A stretch of 64,000 nucleotides of DNA from Klebsormidium nitens. Taxonomy: Eukaryota > Streptophyta > Klebsormidiophyceae > Klebsormidiales > Klebsormidiaceae. The position numbers and the translations under genes are program-made. This document shows positions 46,701 through 58,700 of the stretch, one piece after another (position 1 is the stretch's first letter; each line of letters opens with the position of its first letter). The stretch lies in NCBI GenBank assembly GCA_000708835.1, contig DF237173.1:5520-69519 (forward strand), given 5' to 3'. A model generated the notes under the pieces. The model worked only from the letters and a program-made list of their open reading frames with translations, was not told where the DNA came from and did not search any database.

Positions 46701-49462
46701 TACGCTGATTTGTTGTTATCGAGAATGCGCCTGTTCTGGAGGTGTTTGGAAAAGTGGAGGGGCTGTTACACATTATCTTTCGCGTAATTGTAAAACTTGG
46801 TAACCAGGTCCGTAAGGCTTTAGAGGTACGAGTTGCCTCAAAGCCAAGCATCCCTGTTTTTGCTGTAGTTTCAACGCTCCTCCTCCCCCCTGTCCGGAGC
46901 ACCTGCGCCGTCCAGAAGCTCATCAAGACTTCCGAGCCTGAGAGCTTCAACTCAGAAAAACACATTGACGAACCTCTTGTTGCTTTCTCTCACGGAATTT
47001 TCTCATTCCCTTTCCGTCCACCTGCAGCACCCGCGCCTTCCAGAAGCTCATCATCAAAGCATCTCGAACACTGAGTTCCTCATTTGAGAAGGAACTTAGG
47101 GACATACTGAAGCGACCTTTCCCTTGCTCTATTTCATGAGCGCTTCTTATCCGGATCCCGCCCCCCCCCTGCAGCACCCGCGCCGTCCAGAAGCTCATCG
47201 AGACCATCGCCGGCCCCGACCAGATCCGCATGGTCGTCTCGGGCCTCAAGCCCGGCGTCGTGACGCTCATCAAGGACCTGAACGGCAACCACGTGATCCA
47301 GCGCTGCCTCCAGCGCCTGAGCAACGACGACAACCAGTTCATCTTCGACGCGGCCGCGCAGCACTGTGTTGAGGTCGCGACGCACCGCCACGGGTGCTGC
47401 GTCTTGCAGCGGTGCGTCGACTTTGCGGAGGGCGCGCAGAGACAGCGGCTGGTCGCCGAGATCGCGGCCAACGCGCTCGTGCTGTCGCAGGACCCATTCG
47501 GGTGAGGCGCTCTTTTGTCCGTTTCGGGAGTGTCGGGTTTGTTTTGCGCGTTGCTTTGCTCGTGACCATGCAGTGACGATCAATTGAAGCTTGGTGTTGC
47601 TAACGCTCTCACTCTGAGCTTCAGCACCATGTGCTTCCCTTTATTGTGTTCCGGCTTTAGATTCTCTTAAGAGAACAGGCAACTAACAAATCCAAAACAT
47701 ATCTGCCTACCACCGTTGGTTCGTACCATCATCGACTTCGTTTTTCAAGTTTTCTTTATACTCTGTTTCCTGCAGCAATCACCTTGTTCAGGGCATTCTA
47801 GACCTCGGTCTTTGTAAACTTCTATATCATGTATAGGTCCCGCACATGCATTCCTCATCTTCTTTGTACTTACTCTTGTGACTCCCATTTCCTGCAGCAA
47901 TTTAGAGCAAGTGTCACCCCAAATTTCTACTCATCACGTTCATGTGTCGAGGACAAGCCTCGTACCCCCGTTCTGACCCCTTTCCCGACCCCTCTTCTGA
48001 CAGCAACTACTTTCTTAGTACGTTTTAGAACTCGGCCTTCTCTGGGCGTCCGCTCAGATCATGACGCGCCTATTCACGAAGACCTTTTTCTTAACCCCTC
48101 GTTAACCCCCTTCAAAACCCTTTCTTCGCAGCAACTACGTGGTTCCGTACATCACTGGCCTCCCGTGGGCGTCCGCTGAGGTCATGACGCACATAATTTG
48201 TCCTGTACATGTAACCCCGCCCTAACCCCTCTCTAACCCTTTCCTAAAACCCCTTTCTCCGCAGCAACTACGTCGTCCAGTACATTTAGGCCTGGGCCTC
48301 CCCGGGGCGTTCGCCGAGGACATCACGCGCCTAATCAGTTCTCTTAACCCCTTCCTAAAGCCCTCTCAAAACCCATTCCTCTGCAGCAACTACGTCGTCC
48401 AGTACATCCTAGACCTGGGCCTCCCTTGGGCGTCCGCCGAGGTCATGACGCGCCTCGAGGGCAACTACCCGTACCTCGCGACCCAGAAGTTTTCCAGCAA
48501 CGTCGTCGAGAAGTGCCTCAAACTCGCGGCGGAGGACAGCCGCAACCGCATTGTGCGCGAGCTGATGCTCTCCCCGCGCCTCGGGCACCTGCTCCAGGAC
48601 CCGTACGCCAACTACGTCGTGCAGAGCGCGCTCACCGTGTCCAAGGTGGGCCGGGTGACGTCGTGGATGACGTTAGCTACGCTTGTTGCCTTCCTTGGGC
48701 TGTCGTTGGTATCTGTAGGTCGGTGCTGACATAGGTCGTTGCTGACATCAACTGTAAGGTCGAGGGATTGAGGGATTGTCAGTTGATCAATATTTTGTGC
48801 TCTCCCGTCTTAAAAGCAGCCGTGGACGACCCAGTGCCGCTTGTGTCTTCTAGCTGGAGTTTTGCGACCACTTAAACCATGATGGTCTGACTCTGTCTGT
48901 TAGACGGGCTATGGTGCGTTTATTCCATCCTTGAGAGTCTACAATATTCTTCACAGGGTCAGTATGACTGACAAGGCTTCTGGCTATGCTGTTGGGCAAG
49001 CATTCGTGCATCGATCGTTCTGCTGTTGAAGTCACCCGCTTGACTTGTTGAAATTGGCACGACATTTCTATCTCTACTCCAATGTCGGCGTGCTTTTGAG
49101 GTCCACTTTCTCTTCAAAGAAGCTGAACGAATTCGGCCTATCATCCAGGCTGGCCTGGTCGACAGACTACCGAGTGTTTAAAAGTTTACACATCTTTTGG
49201 CCTGGTCGAAAAGATTACAAAGGGTCCGAGAGTCTACCCAGTCAACGAAGTCCGCTGGAGCTTGTTTGGCACCATGTTTTGCCGTTTACAAAACAAGACT
49301 GTTTGTGTTCTACAGGGCGCAGTGCACGCTGGGCTGGTCGATGCGATCCGGCCGCACCTGACGGCAGTGCGCAACAGCCCCTACGGAAAGCGCATCCTGT
49401 CGCAGGCGAACTTGAAACTAGGGCGGGGGGATGAGGGGTCCGACGGGGACCTTCGGCGATGA
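43764..49462 (+). CDS. Pumilio-family RNA-binding protein with an N-terminal CCCH zinc finger
   Basis: Four exons (43764-45727, 47175-47501, 48387-48645, 49316-49462) join to 898 residues. Residues 1-470 are low complexity: Ser/Gly, His/Pro, and a Gln-rich coiled coil at about 370-425. A CCCH finger (ICKYYLQGYCSRGDGCPFVH, spacing C-x7-C-x5-C-x3-H) lies at about 472-492. The Pumilio domain follows from about 559 with eight repeats. Their base-contact triplets include FGNYLIQ, MHGTRAVQ, LNGNHVIQ, HGCCVLQ, FGNYVVQ, FSSNVVEK and YANYVVQ. The SNxxE of repeat 7 and the NYxxQ of repeats 6 and 8 fit the usual preference for UGUA-type mRNA elements. The likely role is cytoplasmic mRNA repression or decay. 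Introns 1 and 2 carry arrays of decayed exon-start copies. The GC-rich exon 1 contrasts with AT-rich introns. Confidence 0.93.
46886..47174 (+). repeat. Two decayed copies of the Pumilio exon 2 start
   Basis: Exon 2 starts at 47175 after CTGCAG with CACCCGCGCCGTCCAGAAGC. Copies start at 46900 (after CCGGAG) and 47028 (after CTGCAG) and share about 22-24 bases into the exon. The spacings are 128 and 147 bases. The intron sequence before each copy is also similar, so the repeated unit spans the splice junction. Confidence 0.88.
47771..48386 (+). repeat. Five decayed copies of the Pumilio exon 3 start
   Basis: Exon 3 starts at 48387 (gcag/CAACTACGTCGTCCAGTACA). Copies begin at 47776, 47898, 48004, 48132 and 48265, each directly after a CAG. 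The last three extend about 70 bases into exon sequence, through GGGCGTCCGC to ATGACGCGCC. The spacings are 122, 106, 128, 133 and 122 bases. The copy at 48265 has an in-frame TAG and the one at 47898 is nearly erased. Confidence 0.92.
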
Positions 49463-51312
49463 CAAGAGCCTTCGTTGATAGGCCTGGGAGAGGGGGACGG
49501 AAAGATTGATGAGCGGTTGTCAGAAGGGTTGCGGGGACAGAACATCTAGTGAGAAGAGCGGGAAGGGGGGCGAGAAAAACAAGAATGTTTGAGAGGGGGT
49601 AGGGCCTAACGGGCACGTCGACGATACGGAGAGACTTTTTAACTTAAACAATGGGGGTCGGAGGAGCAAACGAGGAGAGAGGGATGGTAAGGGAGGGAGG
49701 GAGAGGCGAGGAGCGGGGAAGGGCGTTTCTCAGGGGCGTTTTCGACTGTTAAGAGAGAGAGGGAGGACTTTTACGAGGGGCGGTGATCCCGGAGAAAAGA
49801 GCGAGAGCCTCGCAGGCGCTGCTGGCGCTGGGAAGATTACGTCAAGGGGCCAGCCGCCGCGTGGGAGGGCGGGCGTCGGGAGTCGTCCACGAAACTGTAA
49901 CTGTAGCGTGCAGCGCCAGAAGGTATGGCGCCTTAGACAGAAGAGGTTCTAGAAAGGTCTTTGAGCGGGAGGACCCACGGCTGGGGGGGCCTTTTGCAGT
50001 GAGGTGAAGCCCCCCCCTCCAATGCGCAGCATGCGACACAAAGATGACTATCCATGAGCTGCGTGGGTCGGGGCGGCGGGCGGTGCGTGTTGTTGTGCAA
50101 TAAAGAGCTGTGCGATCGTTCCACGGCTGTACAGATTCTTGCCCTCGGCCCCCCGGGGACGCTGGGCCGTCCCGGCAGCGTCTGCCGTGTGTATGTCAGA
50201 TTTTCGGACTGGCAAAAGGGGGCCGTGACCAGATGAGTTTGCGGAGAACAATGTTACTGAAGCAGAAAGTAAGGAGAGTGTTGGCCGACGAGACGTGCGT
50301 GCGAGACCTTGCTAAGGCACCAAATAGCCACAGCCCTTGTACTCTGGACTCGATATTTTATGTTATGAATGAGTAGAGCCTAGAATACTTAGATAGCCGG
50401 CTTGTACTGGTAAGTAGTCGATCTTAGTCAACGTTACATTGCATACCACGTGTGCGCCAGACTTGATTGGATATCTTGTTTACGAGCTCTTACAGGCATT
50501 CATGTTAAGTTCGATATTTGAGATACCATATCTGTTGTTTCTTTTCCTGCGCTAGCCAGCGGGACAGCTGAGCTTGGCAGGCCGGGACTCGAGCGGATCT
50601 GCAGAAGATCTAAGTCACATCGAGTCCGCATGCGGCTGCATGTGCATGATGTATGTGGCTAAGGGCGCATGCTTTAACTTCGTGGCTGAAACTTTGATCA
50701 GCTGTATTCATGCGCAGCGGCTTATATCCCTGGATCATGCAGGGCGCTGCACATACGTGCACATGCGCGTGCAACTGCTGCAAGGATCTGCAGGCTATAC
50801 TCAGATTCTTATGCCCGCGGGCCATGCAGCACTTGATACTGATGTTCGACTTCTCATCATTGCAATCGATCACATGCACTTAACTTGCACAGCTAGAGTG
50901 ATTGGTGTTATGCATGATAATTAGCATCTCGCGGAGCACCATCCTCGCGCGAGGCATCATGGGCTAAGCTGCTCGTTCTGTAAAGTTTGCCGCTTGATGT
51001 GCCCCACGGATTGCCGACACAGCGGGACCCTTGCACTAGTATGCTTCAAAGGTGCATGCGATTTCTGCCTGATTCGTGAAGAGGGCGGGAAACAGCCGCC
51101 ACAGAGCTCGCTGACATAAAATCAAAGCGGCCGATTCGGGCGTCTTTGGGCCACGTGGCTTGAAGGCAGTATGGTCTTCTGTAACTTGCCCTTATAACGG
51201 ATAACAGTAACGACGTTACATTGACAAAGAGACTATTTGCTTGGACAGGCAGTCCGAGTCCAACGATCGACGACCGGATCCGTTGCGCTTGGAAACATCG
51301 GAGCGTCCCACA
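49463..51312. other. Convergent spacer, purine-rich 3' flank then CATG-rich block
   Basis: From 49463 to about 49800 the plus strand is G/A-rich and probably Pumilio 3' UTR. From about 50600 to 51060 CATG/GCATG words are dense. I see no gene. Confidence 0.55.
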
Positions 51313-54300
51313 CTACCTAGACATGCCACCGCCTCCTGCATGGAACAACATAAAAACCACTGCCAGCTGCAGCACTAAAACGTACCCAACCGTCAGCGTC
51401 CGGAGAAATGCGTTCTGCTGCACCGCTCGGCCGACCGTGGACCCCAACCCCTCCACTGCTTCTGCCGCGTATATGATCGGGTTCGAGCTGCTCCCGCCCC
51501 TGACGTCACTACCCCGGAACCGTGCCAGCTGGCGAGCGCCGCTCCGTCCTTTGCTGGGATGGTCTGAAAAGCTCCGTCCGCTCTTCCCGCGCTTGGTTCC
51601 GCCGTAGTCGTTGCGCCCGAACTGCTGCTCCCGCCGCGTCGAGAGGGCCGCTTGCAGCCGCAGGTCGAGCGCACGGCGCTCGTTGGCAAAGGCCTCCGCT
51701 TGAGCCTGCCGGAAGTGTAAAACGTCATTCAGCGCGCTGCATGAACTGCTTGACTGGCAATTGGGTTGACGAATCCAGATTGACCGACAAGCGTGCGGTC
51801 GACATCAGATCAGAAGCTAGTCCGGTCGATGTCAGATCAGAAGCTAGTCCCTTCTGAGTGAAGGTCAGAGGAACAACCGCGGACAAGGTTGAAAAATGCG
51901 AAACAGAAAAGCATGGCGGAAGCTTCTAAAGCGAGAGAGAGGGGGAACACGGATTCCAAGAGTCAATACCGAGACGCATGACAAGAGCTCTTTCAGGGAT
52001 AAAAGTAAAGGGCGGGCAAAGACGGGAAAAGATTGCATGTTACCGTGTGCCAACATTTCAAGGAAGGATTTGACAAGCGGCCTACTCCTTCGCATTCAAT
52101 GTCGCGCTCTAAAGCCTGCCAGAGTAGCAGCGGAACTCCTTGACAAAGATAAGCAGCAACAGGACTTCCCTGTCCTTGCAATAACTCACCTGCTTTGCAA
52201 CCAGCTGTTCGTTGAGGGCCCTTAAGCGCCGCTCTAGTTCCATTTCCCGTTGTCCTGCAGATGAAGCGCAGGAAAAGATTGAGCAAGCCATGAGAAACGA
52301 CAGGGGAAATTGGAGAGTCCATCCTCAGAGGATAGGAACGAAGAGCAACATTACTGCCTTTGCAATTGTCGGCTTTGAAGAGTCGGCCCAAGTTTCCTGC
52401 GGCAGTAGTGGTCTGGAGTTCTGTATGAACATGCCCAAAACGATTGCTGTACTTGGCAAACATATTCGCACCAGATTACAAAGCTCCGCCCTAAAACGGG
52501 ACTCCATCAGGGCCCGATTGCTCTCTTATAGGTTTTCAAATATGCAACAGAGCAACTGAGCGGACTCACTCTGCCGTCATCAGAAAGGCACAAGTCAACA
52601 CTTCGTTTGAAACACGTCCAGATAGGTTGGCCAGAACGCATCCAGCAGACTGAGAAATCGTACCACGACTTCACACTATCGTGATTGGGGACAAGTATTT
52701 CTGTGGCCGGGAGCATTATTTGTCGAATGTACCTGAACATTGGCTCCTACAGAAGAGTGGCTGTCTCCAATGACAACCGAAGATTCGCCGACGGAGATTC
52801 GCCGACCGAATTTTCAGACTTCCTGGCGCAACAGTCATTTGCAGCTTTCTTCGGTCTTAGAAAGAGTCGAAGGCGAACTCGCTTGCTTCCAAACACTGAC
52901 AGAAAGCGGATGAACAAATGTAATAGCTAACCCATCATTGACAAGGCTCGAATTTGCAAGTCCGCATTCGTCACCCCAAAGCCAAAACCGGAACCCTTTA
53001 CAGTACAGCACCATTGGATTACTCACCTGCGGACGGCCACTTGGCAGCATTCCTCTCATGCTGCATGAGCCGTTCCTCCAACCGGGCAATCTCCCGATCC
53101 AGCTCCTCTCCTGCTTTCCTCCTCTTCTCAATCTCTCCCCTCTCTTCTGCTTCCTCCCTTCTCTCAACATTATCCCTCTCCTCTCCCCTCATTTCATCCG
53201 CAGTCCTCGCCTCTCCCCTGCTTGCCGTTCTTTCCTCCTTCTCCCTCGCCTCTCTCACTGTACTCAGCTCAACCAGCACTTCTCGCACCTCTTCCTCTAG
53301 AGAACTTTCTTCCGAGTCTAGTTGTGCCTGCCTGGCGACCAGCCGCTCTGCTTCGGCGGCCTTGTCTTGGGAGTGCCGCTGAGTGGCCTCGAGGGCCTTG
53401 TCGTACGCCAGATTCTCCGCTTGGAGGGATGACTCGCGCATCTCAGCCTGGAATCAAACACGTTCACAGGACCTTATGTTTTCTTCAGTTTGATCAAGTT
53501 TTCGGAGCCCAGCCGGTGAAGCAAGTAATCACGCAAGGTATTATGAGCACTCGGAGCAGAATATGCATAAGTGCAACTCACATGCATAATTGCGGCCTGT
53601 GCAGACATCACTGACCATGTTAAAGAGTTATGCTCTCACATATTCCCCTGCAAAGAAAGAACGCAACTTCCTTGTCATGAGGAGCACCTGAATCCTAGTT
53701 GAAGTGTGCGCATTTTTCTCTTCGTCGATCGTCCTCTGAGCAGCCGCCGTCTCCGCGCGGAGGTGCTCCAACTCCTGTGCATTCATCTGCGCTGCAACTG
53801 CGGCCTCTCTCCGCAGCTTTTCATTTTCCGCCAGCATGACAGACACCTGCGCCTCCACTTGGCTGAGCTTCCGCAAGCTCTCCTCATACGCCTGCCGAAG
53901 ATGAGACGTAATTAGTTCCCTGTCTTCAATGCAACATGCATCCTTCTGAAGGTCTGCTGTCGGAAGTGACACTTGACTGCACAGATCTAAAGAAGTCTCA
54001 GAGAAGAAGTAGCAACACAGTGTGTACCTGAACAGTGACAAGAGGAAGCTTCTGAATGACTAGGTCTTTAAAACAATTTCAGACTTGATTCTGCACAGAA
54101 GATAGAATATACCTGCAGCATTCAGAAGCACGTTCGAGAAACCCATACAATGATGTGAGACAATTTAAGGTAGGCAGTGCTCCTCAGTTCAGAACAGTTC
54201 ACAGACCAAGAACCACCAAGCAATGCCGTTGATGCGAGCAGTGCTGCGAGATACTCTCACCTTCTTCAAATTTGGCTGCGACCACTCCCGCCTGTCACTC

Positions 54301-54638
54301 AAGTTCCTCCTGACGCTCCGAAGCTGTTCAATTGTCAGAGAGGGAGCCTTCGCAAGCTTAGCCACAGCCGACTCAGGCACACCCTGGTCCCAAGTGGCAT
54401 GTCCGGAAGCTGTCCGAACAGGGGATTCAGAAACACCCAAAAGCTGACTGCGTCCGTCAAAGTCAACACTGGCGTCCGTCTCTTGCTCACTTGTCCCATC
54501 TACATCAGAATAAGGCCCGCCATCGGGAAGTTGCTTTTTTCTTCTTCGGCGGCGGCCGCTCTTACTCGTGTCGCTAAGGCCCGCGGCAGACTGGTCGACC
54601 TTCTCCAAGACGTCGGCGGCCCAGCTGAGGAAAGACAT
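51313..54638 (-). CDS. Golgin-84-like tail-anchored Golgi coiled-coil protein
   Basis: Five exons (54638-54261, 53891-53688, 53447-53027, 52254-52190, 51705-51313) join to 486 residues. The start MSFLSWAADVLEKVD corresponds to the conserved golgin-84 N-terminus. Exons 2-4 form one long coiled coil. ERRLRALNEQLVAKQAQAEAFANERRAL matches the golgin-84 block that precedes the C-terminal region. The end carries a hydrophobic stretch, LRTLTVGYVLVLQLAVVFML, then a short Gly-rich tail, as in tail-anchored golgins. The role is tethering and stacking at Golgi rims. At 486 residues it is shorter than the roughly 700 usual in plants. Exon 2 could start earlier, at an alternative in-phase acceptor near 53960, adding about 22 residues. 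Confidence 0.82.
51798..51850. repeat. 27-base direct repeat, two copies
   Basis: GTCGAYRTCAGATCAGAAGC followed by TAGTCC occurs at 51798 and 51825 inside golgin intron 4. It is adjacent, short and almost identical, so it is recent. Confidence 0.85.
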
Positions 54639-55758
54639 TGTTGCGGAATGGGTTCACACAATTTGACTCTATCAAGCTTCAAGAAAAGCACTACATGACG
54701 TGATGAAGATGCTTCCCTGCATGGAGTTCAGCCAACCCATGGGCGCCCATTGGACGGCGCACAAAAACTAAAACTGGCACGATTGAAACCTGCCTTCTCA
54801 TGCGTCCAAAATGCAACTTCAAGCAAGAACTTGGGAGACAATGTCGAGGCCGGGGACGTGTGGGGGCTCGCCCAATTCTCCTGGTGCGCAAGGAAGCTCT
54901 GCATTGCCGCGCAAAAACAAGTCCCCACAGCCGCTTCCGCAAAACCGATGCGCGACTTGCACGTGGCGTTTCGCGCCATTTTGCAGTCCTACAAATCCAA
55001 ATGTCTGGCTGATGATGTCATTTCTACATTTCACAGCGCGCGCGGCGCACCTGACATCACTTCATGCTCTAGTACCTGCATGTATCTCATTCGAGCAGAT
55101 CTCGACTCTCCCTGCGTCTACCCACAACAGGAAGAAGCCAATGGAGCCTAGGAGGAGAATGTTTTAGGAGCGCCAAAGTTGGCCCATGTAGAGAGTGGGG
55201 CGCTGCTGCTAAACCTTGACAGGACTCCTCCCCTCAGACTGCCCCAAAAGCGACAGTGGAAAAAAGGTCGACAAAAAGATTTCAAAAAAAGATTGCGCTA
55301 GAGGGAGTGCATAGGACTGAAAAGGGGCATGCGAAAAGGAATCTGGAGAATAACTTCCTCGCTTGTAGGAGATCGATTGCTCAAGGCCTGCACTGGATTG
55401 TATTTGAAAGGGTAACTCAGCATTAGGGTTTCGTGATGTTTTAGGGTTACGGCGGAGACGGAGGCCTTCTGATGCATCTCCGCAAAGAGGGCCTCGATCG
55501 CAGGCATATGAGGAGCAAAAAGGGGGCATCTTGTACAGTCTGAAGGCTGAAGCCCAGGCCCTTCGGCAAACTTCTCGCCTCTCTTGGACCAGATTCATGC
55601 TGCCTTGGCTCCTCATTGTATTGTCAAGCATTGAGTTAAGCAGTTCCTCCAATACGGATTGCTGCTAAGTTCGGCAGAAGTCCTTGAGCTGAAATCCTCA
55701 TATCCTGTATTGAGCACTTCCAAACACCTAGGATTCGCCCCCTACGTTTTGGTCCAAC
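54639..55758. promoter_or_regulatory. Head-to-head promoter spacer with telobox-like motifs, golgin / MORN
   Basis: The 1120 bases between divergent starts include TTAGGGTTT at 55423-55431 and TTAGGGTT at 55441-55448, which read AAACCCTAA and AACCCTAA on the other strand. In plants such teloboxes occur in promoters of growth-related genes. Whether they act here is unknown. Confidence 0.55.
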
Positions 55759-58700
55759 ATGGCTGACGATGGCAGCCCAGACGATCGCGAGGGACGCCCT
55801 CAGACCGCTCCCGAACCAAAGGAAGCCGAAACTCGCCCTCACTCTCCCTTGAGACCTCAGAGACAGAGCCCCATTCTCCGGCCCTACACAGCAGGTCTGG
55901 TAGACATTTCTGAGCAGGGGGGTTTAGAAGGACCCCGTCAAAGCAATCAACAGTCAAATGCTGGTCCTGCCGGGCCTTCTGGAAGGGCTGGCGGGGGCTT
56001 CCGACGGCCGAGCACTTCACCTTCGCCAGGCCAGAGCAAGGGAGGCTCGGCCGGCGGCCTGTCGAGAATGCGCCGGAAGGACTACCAGGATTTGAAGGAG
56101 CTGGCGACCTATGGCAAAACCCTAAAACCCCTGGACCGTAAGCGGATGGCGAGCGCCAAGCCTGGGAGTGCAGGGGGAGGGGACAGCATGGGAGCGGAAA
56201 ACTTCGAGGAGCCACAGAAAAAGGGGGGGGNAGAAGAGGGAGAGACGAAAAAGAGTCGAGACGTTGGGCAGTGGGAGGCGGCCGAGCCGTCCGAGCGTCG
56301 AGCCGTTACCCCGAGGNNNNNNNNNNNNNNNNNNNNGAGGGAGAGACGAAAGACGTCGTACGGACGTTGGGCGACGTCGGGACGGGCGGCCACGCCTCCG
56401 AGACTCACGCTACCGAGTGACCCCCCCCCCCACGATCATGATGCAAAGGGCGCTATCGCCACCTAAGTACACGATAGCGAGAAGGGCGCGGCCGCATACC
56501 ACAGGATCGATGCGGACGAAATTCTTGGGGGGGGGAAGCTTGGGAGACAATATGAAGCTGGCGGGGGCGAGACCAAATACGGGGGTGGCGCGAGGCAGAG
56601 GGGGGGCTTCAGGGAAGGGCGATGAGGTGTGGGTGGATGAAGACGGAAATGTTATGCTCGGGGGCAAAACGGGAGGAAGGTGAGGCTGCTTCGCAAATTC
56701 TGGTGATTGCTCGGTTTCTGAGCAGCTCGTGTGTTGTGACTAGCCAGTTTTATCTGGTCGAACTACATCACAAACCAAGCAGTTTCTCTGACCAGCTCCC
56801 GTATCAGTAGCATCCAGCTGAAATAAGCTCTCAAGCTGCATCACGGCTCCGTTTTTTATGGCTCAGCCTCTAATGGATAAAGACAGCCCAAGAGATAGAA
56901 AGCTCCTCAGTTCCGGCAAAGCGTAACTTGAAACCCAGAAGGGTGTTCACAACCAACGCACTTCATGGACCGTTCCACCTTCCTTGAAACATTCCAAAGA
57001 CGATTTGAGAACCAGTTTCTTGGTATAGAGTTCTCAATTTCTAAAAAGCATGCGTTTGACTCTTCTCTGTGTCTCAAGCGATTGTTCTCCAGCTCAGCGA
57101 TCGCGCAGAGAGATGAAAAACCTTTGAAGGAGGCCAGCTGCTCCTCACGATTTGTCAACCAGTTTCAATATACCTAGTCTCTTCGACTCAAAATCATGTG
57201 CAACAGATTCCGCAGCCGAAGTCGAGTAAGCTCATTACGTAGAAGCGTTTGTCACCATGCATTAACCTCTGCATGTTTACCATCAATTGGACCAGAGCAC
57301 CTGACAAAGCCCGAATTTGGAATCCAGATTTCTGTATGGTCAATCGAATCAAAGAGGTAAAATGCTGCAGGTATGTTGGCGAAATGGCGGGCGGTCTCCC
57401 TGAGGGGCGTGGCCAGCACTGGGTGCCTGAAGCGAGCGGGGGTGGCATGCGGTTGCTGTACGAAGGGGAGTGGATGCTTGGGGTGAAGATGGGCCAGGGA
57501 ACCATCTACTATCGGAGCGGCCAGGTGGGCAGGAGTGGCCGCATCAGCATTTTCTAGTGATTCTAGTGAAAGAAGGTCTGAAAGCTTGACTGCATCAGGA
57601 TCAGAATGAAGAGCAACAACTAAGTGGTTTCGAGGTGAAATCTGACCCGGATCGTCAGGGAAGTTTTTACATTCCGCCATTGCTTATTTTTCTGATTTAG
57701 TATGCTCAAGCTCACCCAGTCAAAACTGAGTAAGTTGAAGACCTCGGCCCTGGGTAAGAAGCTGCAGCTGGATCCTTCAATGGGGCTTAACGGTTGTATA
57801 TTCCCATATCTGTTCCTCGAAACGTCGTGGATAGAGACTCTCCGTAACAGGAACCTGTCGCAGATTGCCTTTCGAATGCCGGGTGCTGTTTGTCGCCCGC
57901 AATCCCACCACTTCGACTCCTTTCTTGCAAGCCATTCCTCAATGTCTTTGATGTCAAGGTGGCGTTCCCGAGTTCTGTTTGCGATCCCCTAATATGAGTT
58001 CCTCCTTTACTTTGATCTTCTGATCTCTTTCCGTTCCCTCGAGCTCCTTAAGCAGCATCGCAGCATAGAAACCCTCTGGAAGAATCATCAACCAGCCTTG
58101 TGCCTCTGAAGCTCAACTCCGTCCCTCTGCAGACATACACCGGAGACGTCGTGGACGGGGACCGTCACGGTGTGGGTCGGCTGACGTACTCGTCTGGGGA
58201 CGTTTACCATGGGGCGTGGTTCCACGGGCGGAAAGCGGGTTATGGCATCCAGGTAATCGGGCGGTAACCTGACCCTTGCATCGCTATCCTGGGAGTTCAA
58301 TTTTCATTCGTGCAGTGGGTTTCTGCTGCACAAAGGGCAGTCGGGCATTCGATCGTCTACTGCACGGATGGCGTGATGCATACAAAGGTGGAAGGGTCAG
58401 ATAAAGCTCACTGAAATATGAGAGGAGACAATCTGGAAACGAAGGCTGTTCCGCTTCTTGAAAAAATGGTTAGAGTGACGTAACTTATTTGAATACGCCC
58501 CTTTTCCTGGAGCCTGGTACGAGATTGTTCCCAGTGTTTGACATCACGTTGCAAGTGCTTCCAATACCAGTCTCAAGCCCTCTTCTTCTTATCTAAAATT
58601 CAAAGTAGATGACTGAGAGTCTCTCTTTGGCCACCAGTTCTACGCGGACTCGACTATTTACGCCGGTAAATGGGGCAACGACTGCCGGGAGGGCATGGCG

